DNA of 64,000 nucleotides, taken from Bacillota bacterium (GTDB lineage: Bacteria > Bacillota > Clostridia > Lachnospirales > Cellulosilyticaceae). The notes beneath the pieces are model-generated. The model worked only from the letters and a program-made list of their open reading frames with translations. It made no database searches and was not told where the DNA came from. The DNA is taken from the NCBI GenBank assembly GCA_023393125.1, contig JAEWMQ010000020.1:1-64000 (forward strand), written 5' to 3'. The translations under genes and the position numbers were made by a program. Positions 1-8,319 of the stretch are shown in pieces (the stretch's first letter is position 1; each line of letters begins with the position of its first letter).

Positions 1-381
1 TGGATCTGTTGTATTCACTTCTTTATCCCAGTCATAAACTGCACTAATATCGTGAAGTTGGCGTTTAAAGTTTGCAACGTTTTCTGCTGTAGCAATAGCT
101 GGGTGTACTTTCTTTTGAATCGCATAGTTTTCTGCTGGAAGACCAAAGGCATCCCATCCCATTGGGTGAAGGACATAGTGGTTTTGAAGAATTTTATAAC
201 GGCTCCATACGTCTGAAAGTACATAACCTCTCCAGTGACCTACATGTAGACCATTTCCTGATGGATATGGGAACATATCTAAGCAGTAATAAGGTTTTTT
301 ACCTTCTGTTTCAACATTAATTGGGTGTTCTTCCCAATGTTTGCGCCATTTTTGTTCAATCTCTTTGTGATTGTATTGCAT
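1..381 (-). CDS. leuS: Leucyl-tRNA synthetase, N-terminal part (runs off the left edge)
   Basis: The minus-strand frame from ATG at 381 stays open to the window edge (127 codons). It starts MQYNHKEIEQKWRKHWEE and contains PYPSGNGLHVGHWRGYVLSD, the class I HIGH signature of LeuRS (here HVGH), followed by HPMGWDAFGLPAENYA. LeuRS charges tRNA-Leu with leucine in the cytoplasm. A GGAGG sits six to eight bases before the ATG, and a leucine T-box leader lies directly upstream, which agrees with the assignment. The C-terminal catalytic and editing domains lie outside the window. Confidence 0.97.
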   Translation of the reverse strand, partial: MQYNHKEIEQKWRKHWEEHPINVETEGKKPYYCLDMFPYPSGNGLHVGHWRGYVLSDVWSRYKILQNHYVLHPMGWDAFGLPAENYAIQKKVHPAIATAENVANFKRQLHDISAVYDWDKEVNTTDP

Positions 382-415
382 TGTTTTGCCTCCTTAAGCA
401 TTACATTTTTTAGTA

Positions 416-687
416 AGACAACATCAAAAAAACCTTTCAGCTCTTAGAATACTCCAAGAGACGAAAGGTTCTATTTCCGCGTTACCACTCTTATTTGCAG
501 GGCATTACCCTACACACTCAAACTTCTATAACGGGAAGACCCGCCATGACCTACTATGAGTTCAGCCTGGAACTTAGCGACGAGTTCACAAAATCCATTT
601 TACTACTTCACACCACCCAGTAGCTCTCTGATAAAACGACTTTCCTACTACTTCGCATCATTGTTTTTAATGTATACTATTTTTATA
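416..687 (-). promoter_or_regulatory. T-box riboswitch leader of leuS (leucine specifier likely)
   Basis: Read on the minus strand, the leader has the T-box sequence AAGAGTGGTAACGCGG at 477-492. It is followed by an intrinsic terminator hairpin at 431-470 with a T run, just before leuS. Upstream is a stem-I-like region containing GTGAACTCGTCGC, where CTC (Leu) after GAA is a plausible specifier codon. In this family uncharged tRNA pairs with the specifier and the T-box bulge and prevents termination. The specifier is an inference; the T-box and terminator are read directly. Confidence 0.9.
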
Positions 688-693
688 AGGCAA

Positions 694-722
694 ATTTTAT
701 CATACTTAATGATGAAAAGCAA
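694..722 (-). promoter_or_regulatory. Promoter of the leuS T-box transcript
   Basis: On the minus strand, TTGCTT (717-722), a 17-base spacer and TAAAAT (694-699), with an extended TG just before the -10. It lies immediately upstream of the T-box leader. Confidence 0.7.
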
Positions 723-758
723 CGGTTTATTACTGATATTAACATAATATAGTGCACT

Positions 759-1742
759 TTATTCCCTTTTTTCTTCTTCTTTTTTCTCTAGTGCTGTTTT
801 TTTCTTGTTATTCCTCTTGTAAAGCTTCACACCAATGAGTATAAAAGGTATCATTATGACAACAAAAGGTAGAAGCCCTGTAACTAAAATGATAAGTCCT
901 TTACCTATTTCTATTAAACTATTCAAAGAGCCTTTAAATACCTCTTGTACCTGCTCTCCAAAGGTTGGATCCACTTTCTTTTCCTCTACTATTTCTTTTA
1001 CTTCTTGTATTTGAATAGAAAGAGAACCCATATCTACTAAAGCATCATAGTGCTGAAGTGTACCACTTAGGTTTTCTATTTCATAAGTGACATTACTAAT
1101 TTCTTGCTCTAGTTCAAATAAGTCTTTGAGGGTTCCTGACTTTTCTAGAAGCTTTAGTAAACGATCATATCTCGCTTTTAGTGTCTTTAACCTGATTTCT
1201 GTATCTACATAAGCACTTGTCACATCTTCACTATTGCAAGATAAGTAAGATACATTTCCAAATTCACTCCCCCGATTGACAAAAACATCAAACTGAGCTT
1301 GTGGCACTCTCACTGTTAAAGTAGCTGTTCGGTTATTAGAATCCCTATTGTAAAAGCTGCTTCCTTGAATATTCGAACTTTCTATGTACCCCCCTAAGCT
1401 GATTACACAGTTCGTTAAACTTTCAACTGTTTGACCAAAGTGCTCTGTTTGAATCTCCATATTCCCTGTTTTAATCACTTTACGATTATACGTAGAGGTG
1501 GTATTAACCTTTGGATTCTCACCCGTATACCCCGCTGCATCCTGAACTGCTTTTTCTTCGCTAGTAACTGAAGATTCATTGCTAGTATATGCTGCTTCTT
1601 CTTGCGGTGCTGCATAAGAATTCTCAGCAGGTACAGCAGCTGTTTCACTTGCAGACTTACTACCACAACCATTAGCTAATACCATGCTACTTATTCCTAC
1701 TACAAACATTAGTTTTTTGAATTGATTTCCCCATTTTTTCAT
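759..1742 (-). CDS. DUF4349 domain-containing lipoprotein
   Basis: 327 residues. The N-terminus has a lipoprotein-type signal: two lysines, a hydrophobic stretch and LANGC, with Cys26 as the probable lipidated residue. A Ser/Ala/Glu-rich linker follows (about 28-80). The DUF4349 core comes next, with RKVIKTGNMEIQTEHF, LTVRVPQAQFD and a coiled-coil-like stretch around residues 180-235. A C-terminal transmembrane segment (about 280-305) precedes a highly charged Lys/Glu tail. The family's function is unknown; membrane anchoring at both ends suggests an envelope role. AGGGGGAG precedes the ATG. No operon partner is visible: the next gene downstream on this strand is the leuS leader. Confidence 0.85.
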   Translation of the reverse strand: MKKWGNQFKKLMFVVGISSMVLANGCGSKSASETAAVPAENSYAAPQEEAAYTSNESSVTSEEKAVQDAAGYTGENPKVNTTSTYNRKVIKTGNMEIQTEHFGQTVESLTNCVISLGGYIESSNIQGSSFYNRDSNNRTATLTVRVPQAQFDVFVNRGSEFGNVSYLSCNSEDVTSAYVDTEIRLKTLKARYDRLLKLLEKSGTLKDLFELEQEISNVTYEIENLSGTLQHYDALVDMGSLSIQIQEVKEIVEEKKVDPTFGEQVQEVFKGSLNSLIEIGKGLIILVTGLLPFVVIMIPFILIGVKLYKRNNKKKTALEKKEEEKRE

Positions 1743-1879
1743 AACTTGACTCCCCCTAAATAATTATTTAATCGTTTAGACGTAGAAAAATGAACTAAGT
1801 TCCTATTCTATTTAGATTGTAAAAAATATTTTGTTTTTTTGTTAGGGATTCCATTTGTAGCCCACATATATAGAAGTGT

Positions 1880-2320
1880 AAAAACAAATTAAATAACTTC
1901 CACGGTATAATCACCGCAGCATCAACCTGAGGAACTGACCGGGTCGACCAAGTCTCAATCTATTGTTATAGGTACCTCTGGCTCTAAGGAAAATGTTCAC
2001 TTGTGCGCTACACGGGAGGCGCCACTTATAAGTTATCGAGTGCGTTTTTACATCTATAGCAGTACCAATAAACAAAGTTTTAAACCAGAGTCTTAAGGCC
2101 TTAGTTTCCTATCATAAAGGTGCACCGGCTAAGACTTTTAAGAGCTCCTCACTCATTGGTTTAACTTTCATAATACCTTTAGTATGCCTCTTCTTATAGC
2201 ATCTATATGCTGAGGAGCCATTGTTATGCCTTTGATGAGGCTTACTAAAGGAAAAGTGAAAGTTAATCTAGAGTCTGGAAGACAAAAAGGGAACCATGCA
2301 TATACGCATGGTTCCTTTTT
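1880..2320 (+). ncRNA. Candidate structured non-coding RNA ending in an intrinsic terminator (family not recognised)
   Basis: No credible protein fits this 586-base gap, yet the plus strand folds well by eye. A perfect 10-bp helix joins 2161-2170 to 2257-2266. Inside it a 12-of-13 helix joins 2176-2188 to 2239-2251, which encloses a hairpin at 2189-2217. A 10-bp helix with a small bulge joins 2089-2100 to 2127-2136. The region ends in a strong terminator hairpin (2290-2315) with five Ts. It does not match the signatures I know for RNase P, tmRNA, 6S or SRP RNA. The 5' end is unknown, and no clear promoter was seen. A shorter relative lies at about 5700-5790. Confidence 0.55.
2290..2320 (+). 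terminator. Intrinsic terminator of the candidate RNA
   Basis: A 10-bp perfect stem (GGAACCATGC with GCATGGTTCC) and a six-base loop, followed by TTTTT on the plus strand. On the minus strand it would also follow the A-rich side and could end transcripts, but the T run favours the plus strand. The converging gene at 2329 may share it. Confidence 0.85.
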
Positions 2321-2328
2321 GTGTTTAT

Positions 2329-3693
2329 TTAGTTGATTTCAATCCTCATCATCTGCTCTGTATCAAATCTTTCACTACTATCCTCAAGCTCAAAGCCTTG
2401 TAATTCCTCTACTTTACAATCCTTATAACGCCACTCTATTTCTCCTTTTTCTTTATAAGTACTTCCTCCTCTTCTTTCATCCCCATTCTCTAATGCTAAA
2501 ACTAAATAAGCATGATTTTGCATTGGCTCTGCCTTTACACGAACAATGACATCTTCTTCCTGCTGCTTGACTTCAATGATGCTATAATCGCCTAGTGTTT
2601 CTCTTTGTATTACTACAGGAACTATATCCTTATATTCAACTTTTGTTACTCTTTCCTTAGGTAACCATTCCCCTTCATCATAAGGCACATAACTTGGCAC
2701 AATTGCAATCCAGCTTGGGATTTCTTCTGGTATACTAAAAGTCATATACCACTCATAAATGCCCTCTTCATTTCGTCTCATACCTCCATTACCAGGTGAG
2801 TATACTTGTCCTAAATTATCTATTAAAGTAAAATTTATATCATATACATCTAGTGCTTTTGCTACCATTTCTTCTGAGGCATTTATTCTAATATAAGTGT
2901 GGAGCGGTGTGAATCCTACCTCTTCTATTTCTAATTCAAAAGGCATAGCCTCACTTACCTCTACCTTTTTATTAACTTCTACTACCTTACTATATGGATT
3001 AGTATGCTTAGTTACTACTGTCTCAAAGTCCCATTTACCTGTAATATTAAGTTCTTCTTGTGTAATATCTTTAAATGCCCTAATACTTAAACTAAGGTCA
3101 AATTGGTCTGGTAATAATGATAAACTTTCATATATACTACTCCCTGTATAAGTATAATCATCTTGATAATCTCCATTGCCATATCTAGATGTAAGTTCAA
3201 GAACCTCTCCATTAATTTTGATGATTTCATCAGTAAAAACGCCTACATATTCTGAGTTTTCTTTTCTTAATTTATCTTTTAAACTTCTAATCGTATAGGT
3301 ATAGCCAAATTCATGTTGGTCACAAAAAACCTCTTCTATGATCACTTCTATATCGTTATCTATCACTGATAATGCCTTTGGCTCTGCATACTGCTCATAG
3401 GGCGTATCTTTAAAGAAGGTTTGATTCAGTCCTACGAACAATTGATATAAAATAGGAATGTTTTTTGCTAACAAAGGATTAATGGTTCCTACTGTGCCTA
3501 TTCCCATAATACAGGCTAGTAAAATGGTAGCGCATTTTAAAAGACCTACCTTTCCCTTTCTCCTGCCATCCCTATCCTTCATAGCCGTATAATTTTCATC
3601 TAGATAGCTTCTCATAGACTCATCTATCACCAAAGTTTCACCTAACGCCTCTAAACCTTGCTCTAGTCTCTCATCTTGCTTCATATTCCTCAC
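2329..3693 (-). CDS. DUF4179 membrane protein, probable anti-sigma factor
   Basis: 454 residues (GTG start at 3693; an in-frame ATG three codons later is an alternative). There is a short cytoplasmic N-terminus (about 1-48), one transmembrane helix (about 49-70, LLKCATILLACIMGIGTVG), then a DUF4179 domain (about 75-175) and a large predicted extracytoplasmic region. The gene overlaps the end of the ECF sigma factor gene by 23 bases. That is the usual arrangement for a sigma factor followed by its membrane-bound anti-sigma factor in Clostridia. The signal sensed is unknown. The family call is good; the anti-sigma role is inferred from the pairing. Confidence 0.8.
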   Translation of the reverse strand: MRNMKQDERLEQGLEALGETLVIDESMRSYLDENYTAMKDRDGRRKGKVGLLKCATILLACIMGIGTVGTINPLLAKNIPILYQLFVGLNQTFFKDTPYEQYAEPKALSVIDNDIEVIIEEVFCDQHEFGYTYTIRSLKDKLRKENSEYVGVFTDEIIKINGEVLELTSRYGNGDYQDDYTYTGSSIYESLSLLPDQFDLSLSIRAFKDITQEELNITGKWDFETVVTKHTNPYSKVVEVNKKVEVSEAMPFELEIEEVGFTPLHTYIRINASEEMVAKALDVYDINFTLIDNLGQVYSPGNGGMRRNEEGIYEWYMTFSIPEEIPSWIAIVPSYVPYDEGEWLPKERVTKVEYKDIVPVVIQRETLGDYSIIEVKQQEEDVIVRVKAEPMQNHAYLVLALENGDERRGGSTYKEKGEIEWRYKDCKVEELQGFELEDSSERFDTEQMMRIEIN

Positions 3694-4162
3694 CCAACCT
3701 TTCTTTTAGTTTGTTTTTGGCATAATAAATCCTAGATTTCACCGTTCCAAGAGGTAATTTTAAAATTTGTGCTATTTCCTCATAGCTACAATCACCAAAG
3801 TAGTAAAGCACCAACGGCTCTCTATACTTCTTTTCTAATTGACTAATGGCCTTATGAAGGTCCCAATGCTCCTCCAAATTTTTATGTACCGCCCTACGCT
3901 CCTCTAAAAGCGTTATTTTCCCATATTGGTTACGCTTCTTATAAAACCTGTTGCATTCATTAATTGTAATTCTAAGTACCCATGTCTTTAAATAAGTTAT
4001 TTCCTTCACCTTGTCCATATGACAATAAGCCCTAATCATAGCTTCTTGGAGTGCATCCTTGCAATCCTCTTCCTGTATTAAAATCCCTTTTGCAATGCGG
4101 TACATAGCTAGCTCATATGAACGAAGATGGTCAACTTTCTCATCTGATGTCATTTTCTTCAT
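3671..4162 (-). CDS. ECF-type RNA polymerase sigma factor (sigma-70 family)
   Basis: About 163 residues. Region 2 is visible in RIAKGILIQEEDCKDALQEA and KTWVLRITINECNRFYKKR. Region 4 is a helix-turn-helix in YREPLVLYYFGDCSYEEIAQ with LPLGTVKSRIYYAKNKLKERL. An upstream in-frame ATG at 4189 would place the AAGGAG ribosome site inside the gene. The start is therefore more likely the ATG at 4162, or the one at 4153 with GGGGAGG ten bases before it. It directs polymerase to a small regulon, probably under control of the overlapping DUF4179 protein. Confidence 0.93.
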   Translation of the reverse strand: MKKMTSDEKVDHLRSYELAMYRIAKGILIQEEDCKDALQEAMIRAYCHMDKVKEITYLKTWVLRITINECNRFYKKRNQYGKITLLEERRAVHKNLEEHWDLHKAISQLEKKYREPLVLYYFGDCSYEEIAQILKLPLGTVKSRIYYAKNKLKERLGEEYEAR

Positions 4163-4247
4163 GCCTCCCCACAACTCCTTTCTAATCATTAGACCCGAAG
4201 AACTATAAAAAGGTTCAATTAAATATTAATTTTTCATCCTATAAAAA

Positions 4248-4276
4248 ACTCCTAGGATATTTTCTATCCTAGGAGT
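4248..4276 (-). terminator. Intrinsic terminator between the DUF4272 gene and the sigma operon
   Basis: Perfect 12-bp stem (ACTCCTAGGATA with its complement) around a five-base loop, followed on the minus strand by a T run. It ends the DUF4272 transcript. Confidence 0.85.
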
Positions 4277-4354
4277 ACACCCTTAGTCTTCTATCTGTCC
4301 TTAAAGACGATTCCTATCAATTCTACTTCCTCACAGCATCTTAGTTAATCTATA

Positions 4355-5038
4355 TCAGGTATTAGTCCCTACATAATCCCAGTCATCTTCTTCATCTGCA
4401 TCAATTAACCAATTGAGTCCCCAGTGTCTTTCAAACACAACTCCAGAATCCAAACCGGCTGGTGCTTCCATTCCTTTGATTCTTGCATCTACACATGCCC
4501 AGTCATAACGGAAGATTAAATCTGCTTGAGCTAAGATTTCCTCTATATCTCTAAGCTTTGCTTGACTGATAAAGTCTTCATAATTCTCACAAGAAGATAC
4601 TGCTTCAATAGCGAAATTACAATCACAAATATGTGATGGGTAATCCAATTCCTCTACTATACCTAATGCCCATAATAATATCCAATATGCTTCATACTTC
4701 CACACCATATTAATAACACTCTGCTGGTCTGCCTCTAAACTAAATATTGCTTTTTCCTTTTCAGTTAAGCACTCCTCTACCTCAAATTGCTCAAGTAAAC
4801 CTTTACAAAAACTCACACACTCATCAATAGCTTCATGATCATTCATGACATCACAGGCAAGTTGAATCGTTATTAAACAAGTAATGGCACGCTTAGCTAT
4901 TTCATCCTTTGTTCTTATCTTAATGCAATCCGATGTTTCAATAACAGGTAAGTGTTCAATGTAAGGTACGTTATATTCCTTTAATACTTCTATAGAACGT
5001 ATTTTTCTTTCTAATGCTCTTTGATTAGGTTGATTCAT
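4355..5038 (-). CDS. DUF4272 domain-containing protein
   Basis: 227 residues, soluble, acidic. The C-terminal block WACVDARIKGMEAPAGLDSG with VVFERHWGLNWLI is the hallmark of DUF4272, whose members often sit near immunity or toxin-related genes but have no proven activity. The start has AAGGATAAAGA before the ATG. It is followed by its own terminator and appears monocistronic. Nothing in the neighbourhood fixes a function. Confidence 0.82.
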   Translation of the reverse strand: MNQPNQRALERKIRSIEVLKEYNVPYIEHLPVIETSDCIKIRTKDEIAKRAITCLITIQLACDVMNDHEAIDECVSFCKGLLEQFEVEECLTEKEKAIFSLEADQQSVINMVWKYEAYWILLWALGIVEELDYPSHICDCNFAIEAVSSCENYEDFISQAKLRDIEEILAQADLIFRYDWACVDARIKGMEAPAGLDSGVVFERHWGLNWLIDADEEDDWDYVGTNT

Positions 5039-5116
5039 TCTTTATCCTTCCTCCCTATCTTATTTATTTAAACAAATCATTGATTGTTGAGGTACGCCTA
5101 TGTATCTTGCTATTAC

Positions 5117-5566
5117 TTAGCATTTTGCAATAAGTAAAAAATAAATATTTTTATCATTTTCTTCACTTAAGCTCTCATAATTAGCTTGTCCCTTGGCAAT
5201 AATGATATCTACTTTTTCATAAATCTCCTTAAAAGCCTTACTTGTTCTCTTTAATACCGTTCCTAGCGAATCGTCTCCATTACTAATTATAGTTGCATAC
5301 TCATTAATCCCTACAGAAAAAGCGTCGTCTTCTATAGAGTCATTAACTACAGCACTTCCTCTTACACCAAAGTAAATATCTAATTTTGGATTAACCTTTT
5401 TAATTCTCTTAATAAGTAGTTTATCTAAACAAATCTCTCCACAATTGTCCCCTAAATATTTAAATACGTTTTGAAATAGCACTTCTCTATGAGACGCATT
5501 GGTCATCTCTGCTACTTTGACTACTTGGTTAACTAAACAAGGTAAGCAACTATAATTGATTTTCAC
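5117..5566 (-). pseudogene. DUF89 (ARMT1-like damage-control phosphatase) gene with internal deletion and early stop
   Basis: The first 37 residues (MKINYSCLPCLVNQVVKVAE and on) match the N-terminus of bacterial DUF89 proteins. The text then jumps at VFKYL directly to GDNCGEICLDKLL, the metal-site region that normally lies well over 100 residues further on. It continues through YFGVRGSAVVNDSI and IIAKGQANYESLSE and stops at LLIAKC. Relatives continue past that point, and full-length members are about 280-290 residues against 149 here. The reading frame is kept through the deletion, so a short protein could be made, but much of the fold is missing. Family recognition is confident; loss of function is inferred. 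Confidence 0.75.
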
Positions 5567-5699
5567 TAAATCCCTCCCAAAATGCTATTACTATCTTTAT
5601 TAATTTTATTTTAATTATTTAAAATTATCTAAACACCATCACCATCATTATAGCACACAAAAATTCTATATTAGAATATTTAGTTTTACACCTTGCATG

Positions 5700-5790
5700 A
5701 TCAAATAAAGTTTCAAACCAGAGTCTTATGAAAGCTCATATTGTTCTGAGGAACTATTTTAAGCTTTTTCGTCATGGGCAAATGTCATAT
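5700..5790 (+). ncRNA. Second, shorter copy of the candidate structured RNA
   Basis: Positions 5707-5728 match 2074-2095 at 21 of 22 bases on the same strand. CTGAGGAACT at 5746-5755 also occurs at 1927-1936, and a close variant lies at 2210-2219. A stem can form between GAAAGCT (about 5730) and AGCTTTTTC (about 5763-5771). A terminator follows at about 5800-5832. It may be a reduced member of the same RNA family or a decayed fragment. Confidence 0.4.
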
Positions 5791-5796
5791 GAATGT

Positions 5797-5833
5797 AAAA
5801 AAGCTAATTCTTTACGAATTAGCTTTTTTCATG
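5797..5833. terminator. Bidirectional intrinsic terminator
   Basis: AAAAAGCTAATTC paired with GAATTAGCTTTTTT around a short loop, with T runs on both strands. It separates the second RNA-like copy and the gene at 5894. Confidence 0.85.
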
Positions 5834-5893
5834 CCATTTTTTCTTTACTCTATTTAATCTTTTCATAGAGTATGAATCATACTTCTATATATT

Positions 5894-6502
5894 TTATGAT
5901 TGTGAATCATGTGAAATCTTTGTAATATCAAAATGAATCACTTCTAATACATACGCTTTAAATACGTCAAAACCTACTTTTTCAATTTGAGTCCCTTTAT
6001 GCATTTCTTGATTAGAGAAGTTATAGGTCACATTTCCATAATTAAAAACTGGACTAGATAAAGTTAAGCTAGATTCTTTTATACGATATCCAATGCCTTC
6101 TTTAATAGCTTCACTACAAAGTTCAATCAAGCCTTTACTATCATCAAGCTCATTATGCGCTATTCTTTCTAATAGAAAAAGTAGGAAGCGATATCCCCCT
6201 GTCAAAGCAACCATCTCTTCTTTTTCCATATAAAATAACATGCCTGTTTGATGAAAATATTTAAGTGTTTGATATTGAATAGCCTGATAACTATCAAAAA
6301 CCTCTACATCATTTAATCCAAATTTCTCTACTTGCTCCCTTATAGTCTCCCATTTTCCTTCTACTACTAATTTATTATTAGCAATAGTTTTTTCAAAGCT
6401 CATATAAGCTTCCTCTATCTTTTCTACAGTAGCAACAACTTGTTCATTTACGGCTACTTGGTAAGACTTTCCGTCATAAGTTAAGGTGATTTTATTATCC
6501 AT
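5894..6502 (-). CDS. Hypothetical protein
   Basis: 202 residues with no family I recognise. The first 25 residues look like a small beta-rich unit (KITLTYDGKSYQVAV). The middle is alpha-helical with hydrophobic runs (YRFLLFLLERIAH) but no clear transmembrane helix. There is no signal peptide. AAGGAG lies seven bases before the ATG, so it is a real gene. It is flanked by a bidirectional terminator on one side and the peptide-importer operon on the other, and seems to stand alone. Confidence 0.7.
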   Translation of the reverse strand: MDNKITLTYDGKSYQVAVNEQVVATVEKIEEAYMSFEKTIANNKLVVEGKWETIREQVEKFGLNDVEVFDSYQAIQYQTLKYFHQTGMLFYMEKEEMVALTGGYRFLLFLLERIAHNELDDSKGLIELCSEAIKEGIGYRIKESSLTLSSPVFNYGNVTYNFSNQEMHKGTQIEKVGFDVFKAYVLEVIHFDITKISHDSQS

Positions 6503-6599
6503 ATGCGCTCCTTCTATTACTCGAATTTATTAATAATAATTATTATATCATATTGATTCTAATAAATACACCCTTCCTTAATAAAGGACTATGAGCATT

Positions 6600-7310
6600 T
6601 TATTTTTTTACTTCTTCTATAAAAGCCTTGAATAACTCTAAAAAATAGTTATCCTTTACCACCAAATCTTCAGGGTGCCACTGCACACCTAACATAAAAC
6701 TCTCTCCTTCATATTCCAAAGCTTCAACAATATGATCAAAAGATAGCCCTACTACCTTTAGGTTTCTTCCTATTTCATTGATGGCTTGATGATGTAATGA
6801 ATTAACCATCAATCTATCCTTTCCCATCATCTGATAAAGCATAGAATTTTGCTCAAGAGTTACTTCATGTTCCAAAGTGTCCACTGGATCCACTAAGTTT
6901 AAATGATTAAACTCACTACCTTGCTGCACTTTTATATCTTGATAAAGGGTTCCTCCCAATGCTACATTTATCATTTGAAATCCTCTACAAATGCCTAATA
7001 TAGGAACTTTTCTCTCTATGGCTTTAGCCAAAAATTTCATTTCAAAAAGGTCTCTTTCTGGGCATACATCCCCTAGCTCTAAAATAGGTTCTTCACCATA
7101 AAGAGCTGGATCGATATCATCTCCTCCTGATAAAATAAGACCATCTATTAAATCTAAATACCTGTCCATCTCTTCATATAAAAGTGTTGGAATAAGAATA
7201 GGAAGGCCTCCTGCTAATTGAACAGCCTTAATATAATTATAACTTAAACTCTCATAATCCCGTTTTTCTCTTTTTTCATATGCTGTTGTAATACCAATTA
7301 ATGGTTTCAT
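6600..7310 (-). CDS. Gamma-glutamyl-GABA hydrolase family protein (peptidase C26)
   Basis: About 236 residues, a class I glutamine-amidotransferase-like hydrolase of the PuuD type. The nucleophile elbow is GICRGFQMINVALGG, and the His-Glu pair is in GVQWHPEDL near the C-terminus. LILSGGDDIDP is also typical. An in-frame ATG at 7331 lies inside the preceding gene; the ATG at 7310 has TAGGAGTGAGGAA before it and is preferred. It is the last gene of the dpp-type operon, ten bases after dppF. A role in cleaving gamma-glutamyl bonds of imported compounds is plausible but inferred. Confidence 0.9.
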   Translation of the reverse strand: MKPLIGITTAYEKREKRDYESLSYNYIKAVQLAGGLPILIPTLLYEEMDRYLDLIDGLILSGGDDIDPALYGEEPILELGDVCPERDLFEMKFLAKAIERKVPILGICRGFQMINVALGGTLYQDIKVQQGSEFNHLNLVDPVDTLEHEVTLEQNSMLYQMMGKDRLMVNSLHHQAINEIGRNLKVVGLSFDHIVEALEYEGESFMLGVQWHPEDLVVKDNYFLELFKAFIEEVKK

Positions 7311-7320
7311 TTCCTCACTC

Positions 7321-8319
7321 CTAACTTCCAATTTCTTTCCACCTATGACAAGCTACAAAATGACCTTGCCCCACTTCTTCAAATAGTGGAACCTCCTTCA
7401 TGCAAACTTCCTTGGCATAAAGGCAACGGTTATGAAACTTACAACCGCTTGGTGGATTTACTGGACTTGGCATCTCACCTTTTAGTAAAATTCTCTTTTT
7501 CTCCATTTTGGGATGCGCCTTGGGAATAGCTGATAAAAGTGCCTTTGTATAAGGATGTAAAGTCTCCTCAAATAGTGTCTTGGTGTCTGCTGTTTCTACG
7601 ATATTACCCATATACATCACCGCTACTTGGTCACAAAAGTAGCGTACTACTTCTAAATCATGAGAAATAAATAAGTAGGTGAGCCCAAATTGTGCTTTTA
7701 GCTCCATCATTAAGTTAAGTACTTGTGCTTGTATGGATACATCCAAAGCTGCTACAGGCTCATCTGCTATAATTAATTTAGGTTTTAAGACAAGTGCTCT
7801 AGCTATGCCAATACGTTGACGTTGTCCCCCACTAAATTCATGAGGATATCTCCCTAGGGCATCACCATCTAGTCCACATAGTGCTAACATCTGCGCCCCT
7901 AACTCTAAGGCTCCTTTTTGATCTCGTATTTTATGCTTGATAATTCCCTCAGAAACAATTTGACCTATAGTCATTCTAGGATCTAGACTTGCAAAAGGGT
8001 CTTGGAATATAAGCTGCATATCTTTTCTTAACTTAAACATACTCTTTTGATTGAGCTTCACCCGATTTTCCACATCATAAAGGGTTTGCTCCTCAAAAAT
8101 TACTTTACCTGCTGTAGGTGCTAGTAAATTAAGGATGGTACGTCCCACTGTAGATTTACCACAACCAGACTCCCCCACTAAAGCAAAGGATTCCCCTTTT
8201 TGAATAGTTAATGAAATACCGTCCACTGCTTTTAAAATTTTATTTTGAGATTTTAATAATCCCTTTTGAGTTACAAAATGCTTTTTCAGATTCTCTACTT
8301 GTAAAATTGTTTCACTCAT
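7321..8319 (-). CDS. dppF: Oligopeptide/dipeptide ABC transporter ATP-binding protein (DppF/OppF type)
   Basis: 332 residues. Walker A is GESGCGKST, the signature is SGGQRQRIGIARAL, Walker B is LIIADEPVAALD and the H-loop is FISHDLEVVRY. The C-terminal oligopeptide-transporter extension has a Cys cluster (CKFHNRCLYAKEVC), typical of OppD/OppF proteins and possibly an Fe-S or metal site. It overlaps dppD by eight bases. With dppD it powers the permease pair encoded just upstream. Confidence 0.95.
   Translation of the reverse strand: MSETILQVENLKKHFVTQKGLLKSQNKILKAVDGISLTIQKGESFALVGESGCGKSTVGRTILNLLAPTAGKVIFEEQTLYDVENRVKLNQKSMFKLRKDMQLIFQDPFASLDPRMTIGQIVSEGIIKHKIRDQKGALELGAQMLALCGLDGDALGRYPHEFSGGQRQRIGIARALVLKPKLIIADEPVAALDVSIQAQVLNLMMELKAQFGLTYLFISHDLEVVRYFCDQVAVMYMGNIVETADTKTLFEETLHPYTKALLSAIPKAHPKMEKKRILLKGEMPSPVNPPSGCKFHNRCLYAKEVCMKEVPLFEEVGQGHFVACHRWKEIGS

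Noticed and set aside
1880..2320. RNase P, tmRNA, 6S, SRP RNA or a group I/II intron as identity of the structured RNA.
   Set aside because: I could not find the RNase P GAGGAAAGUCC block, tmRNA ends, SRP core, group II domain V or a group I P7 core in convincing form.
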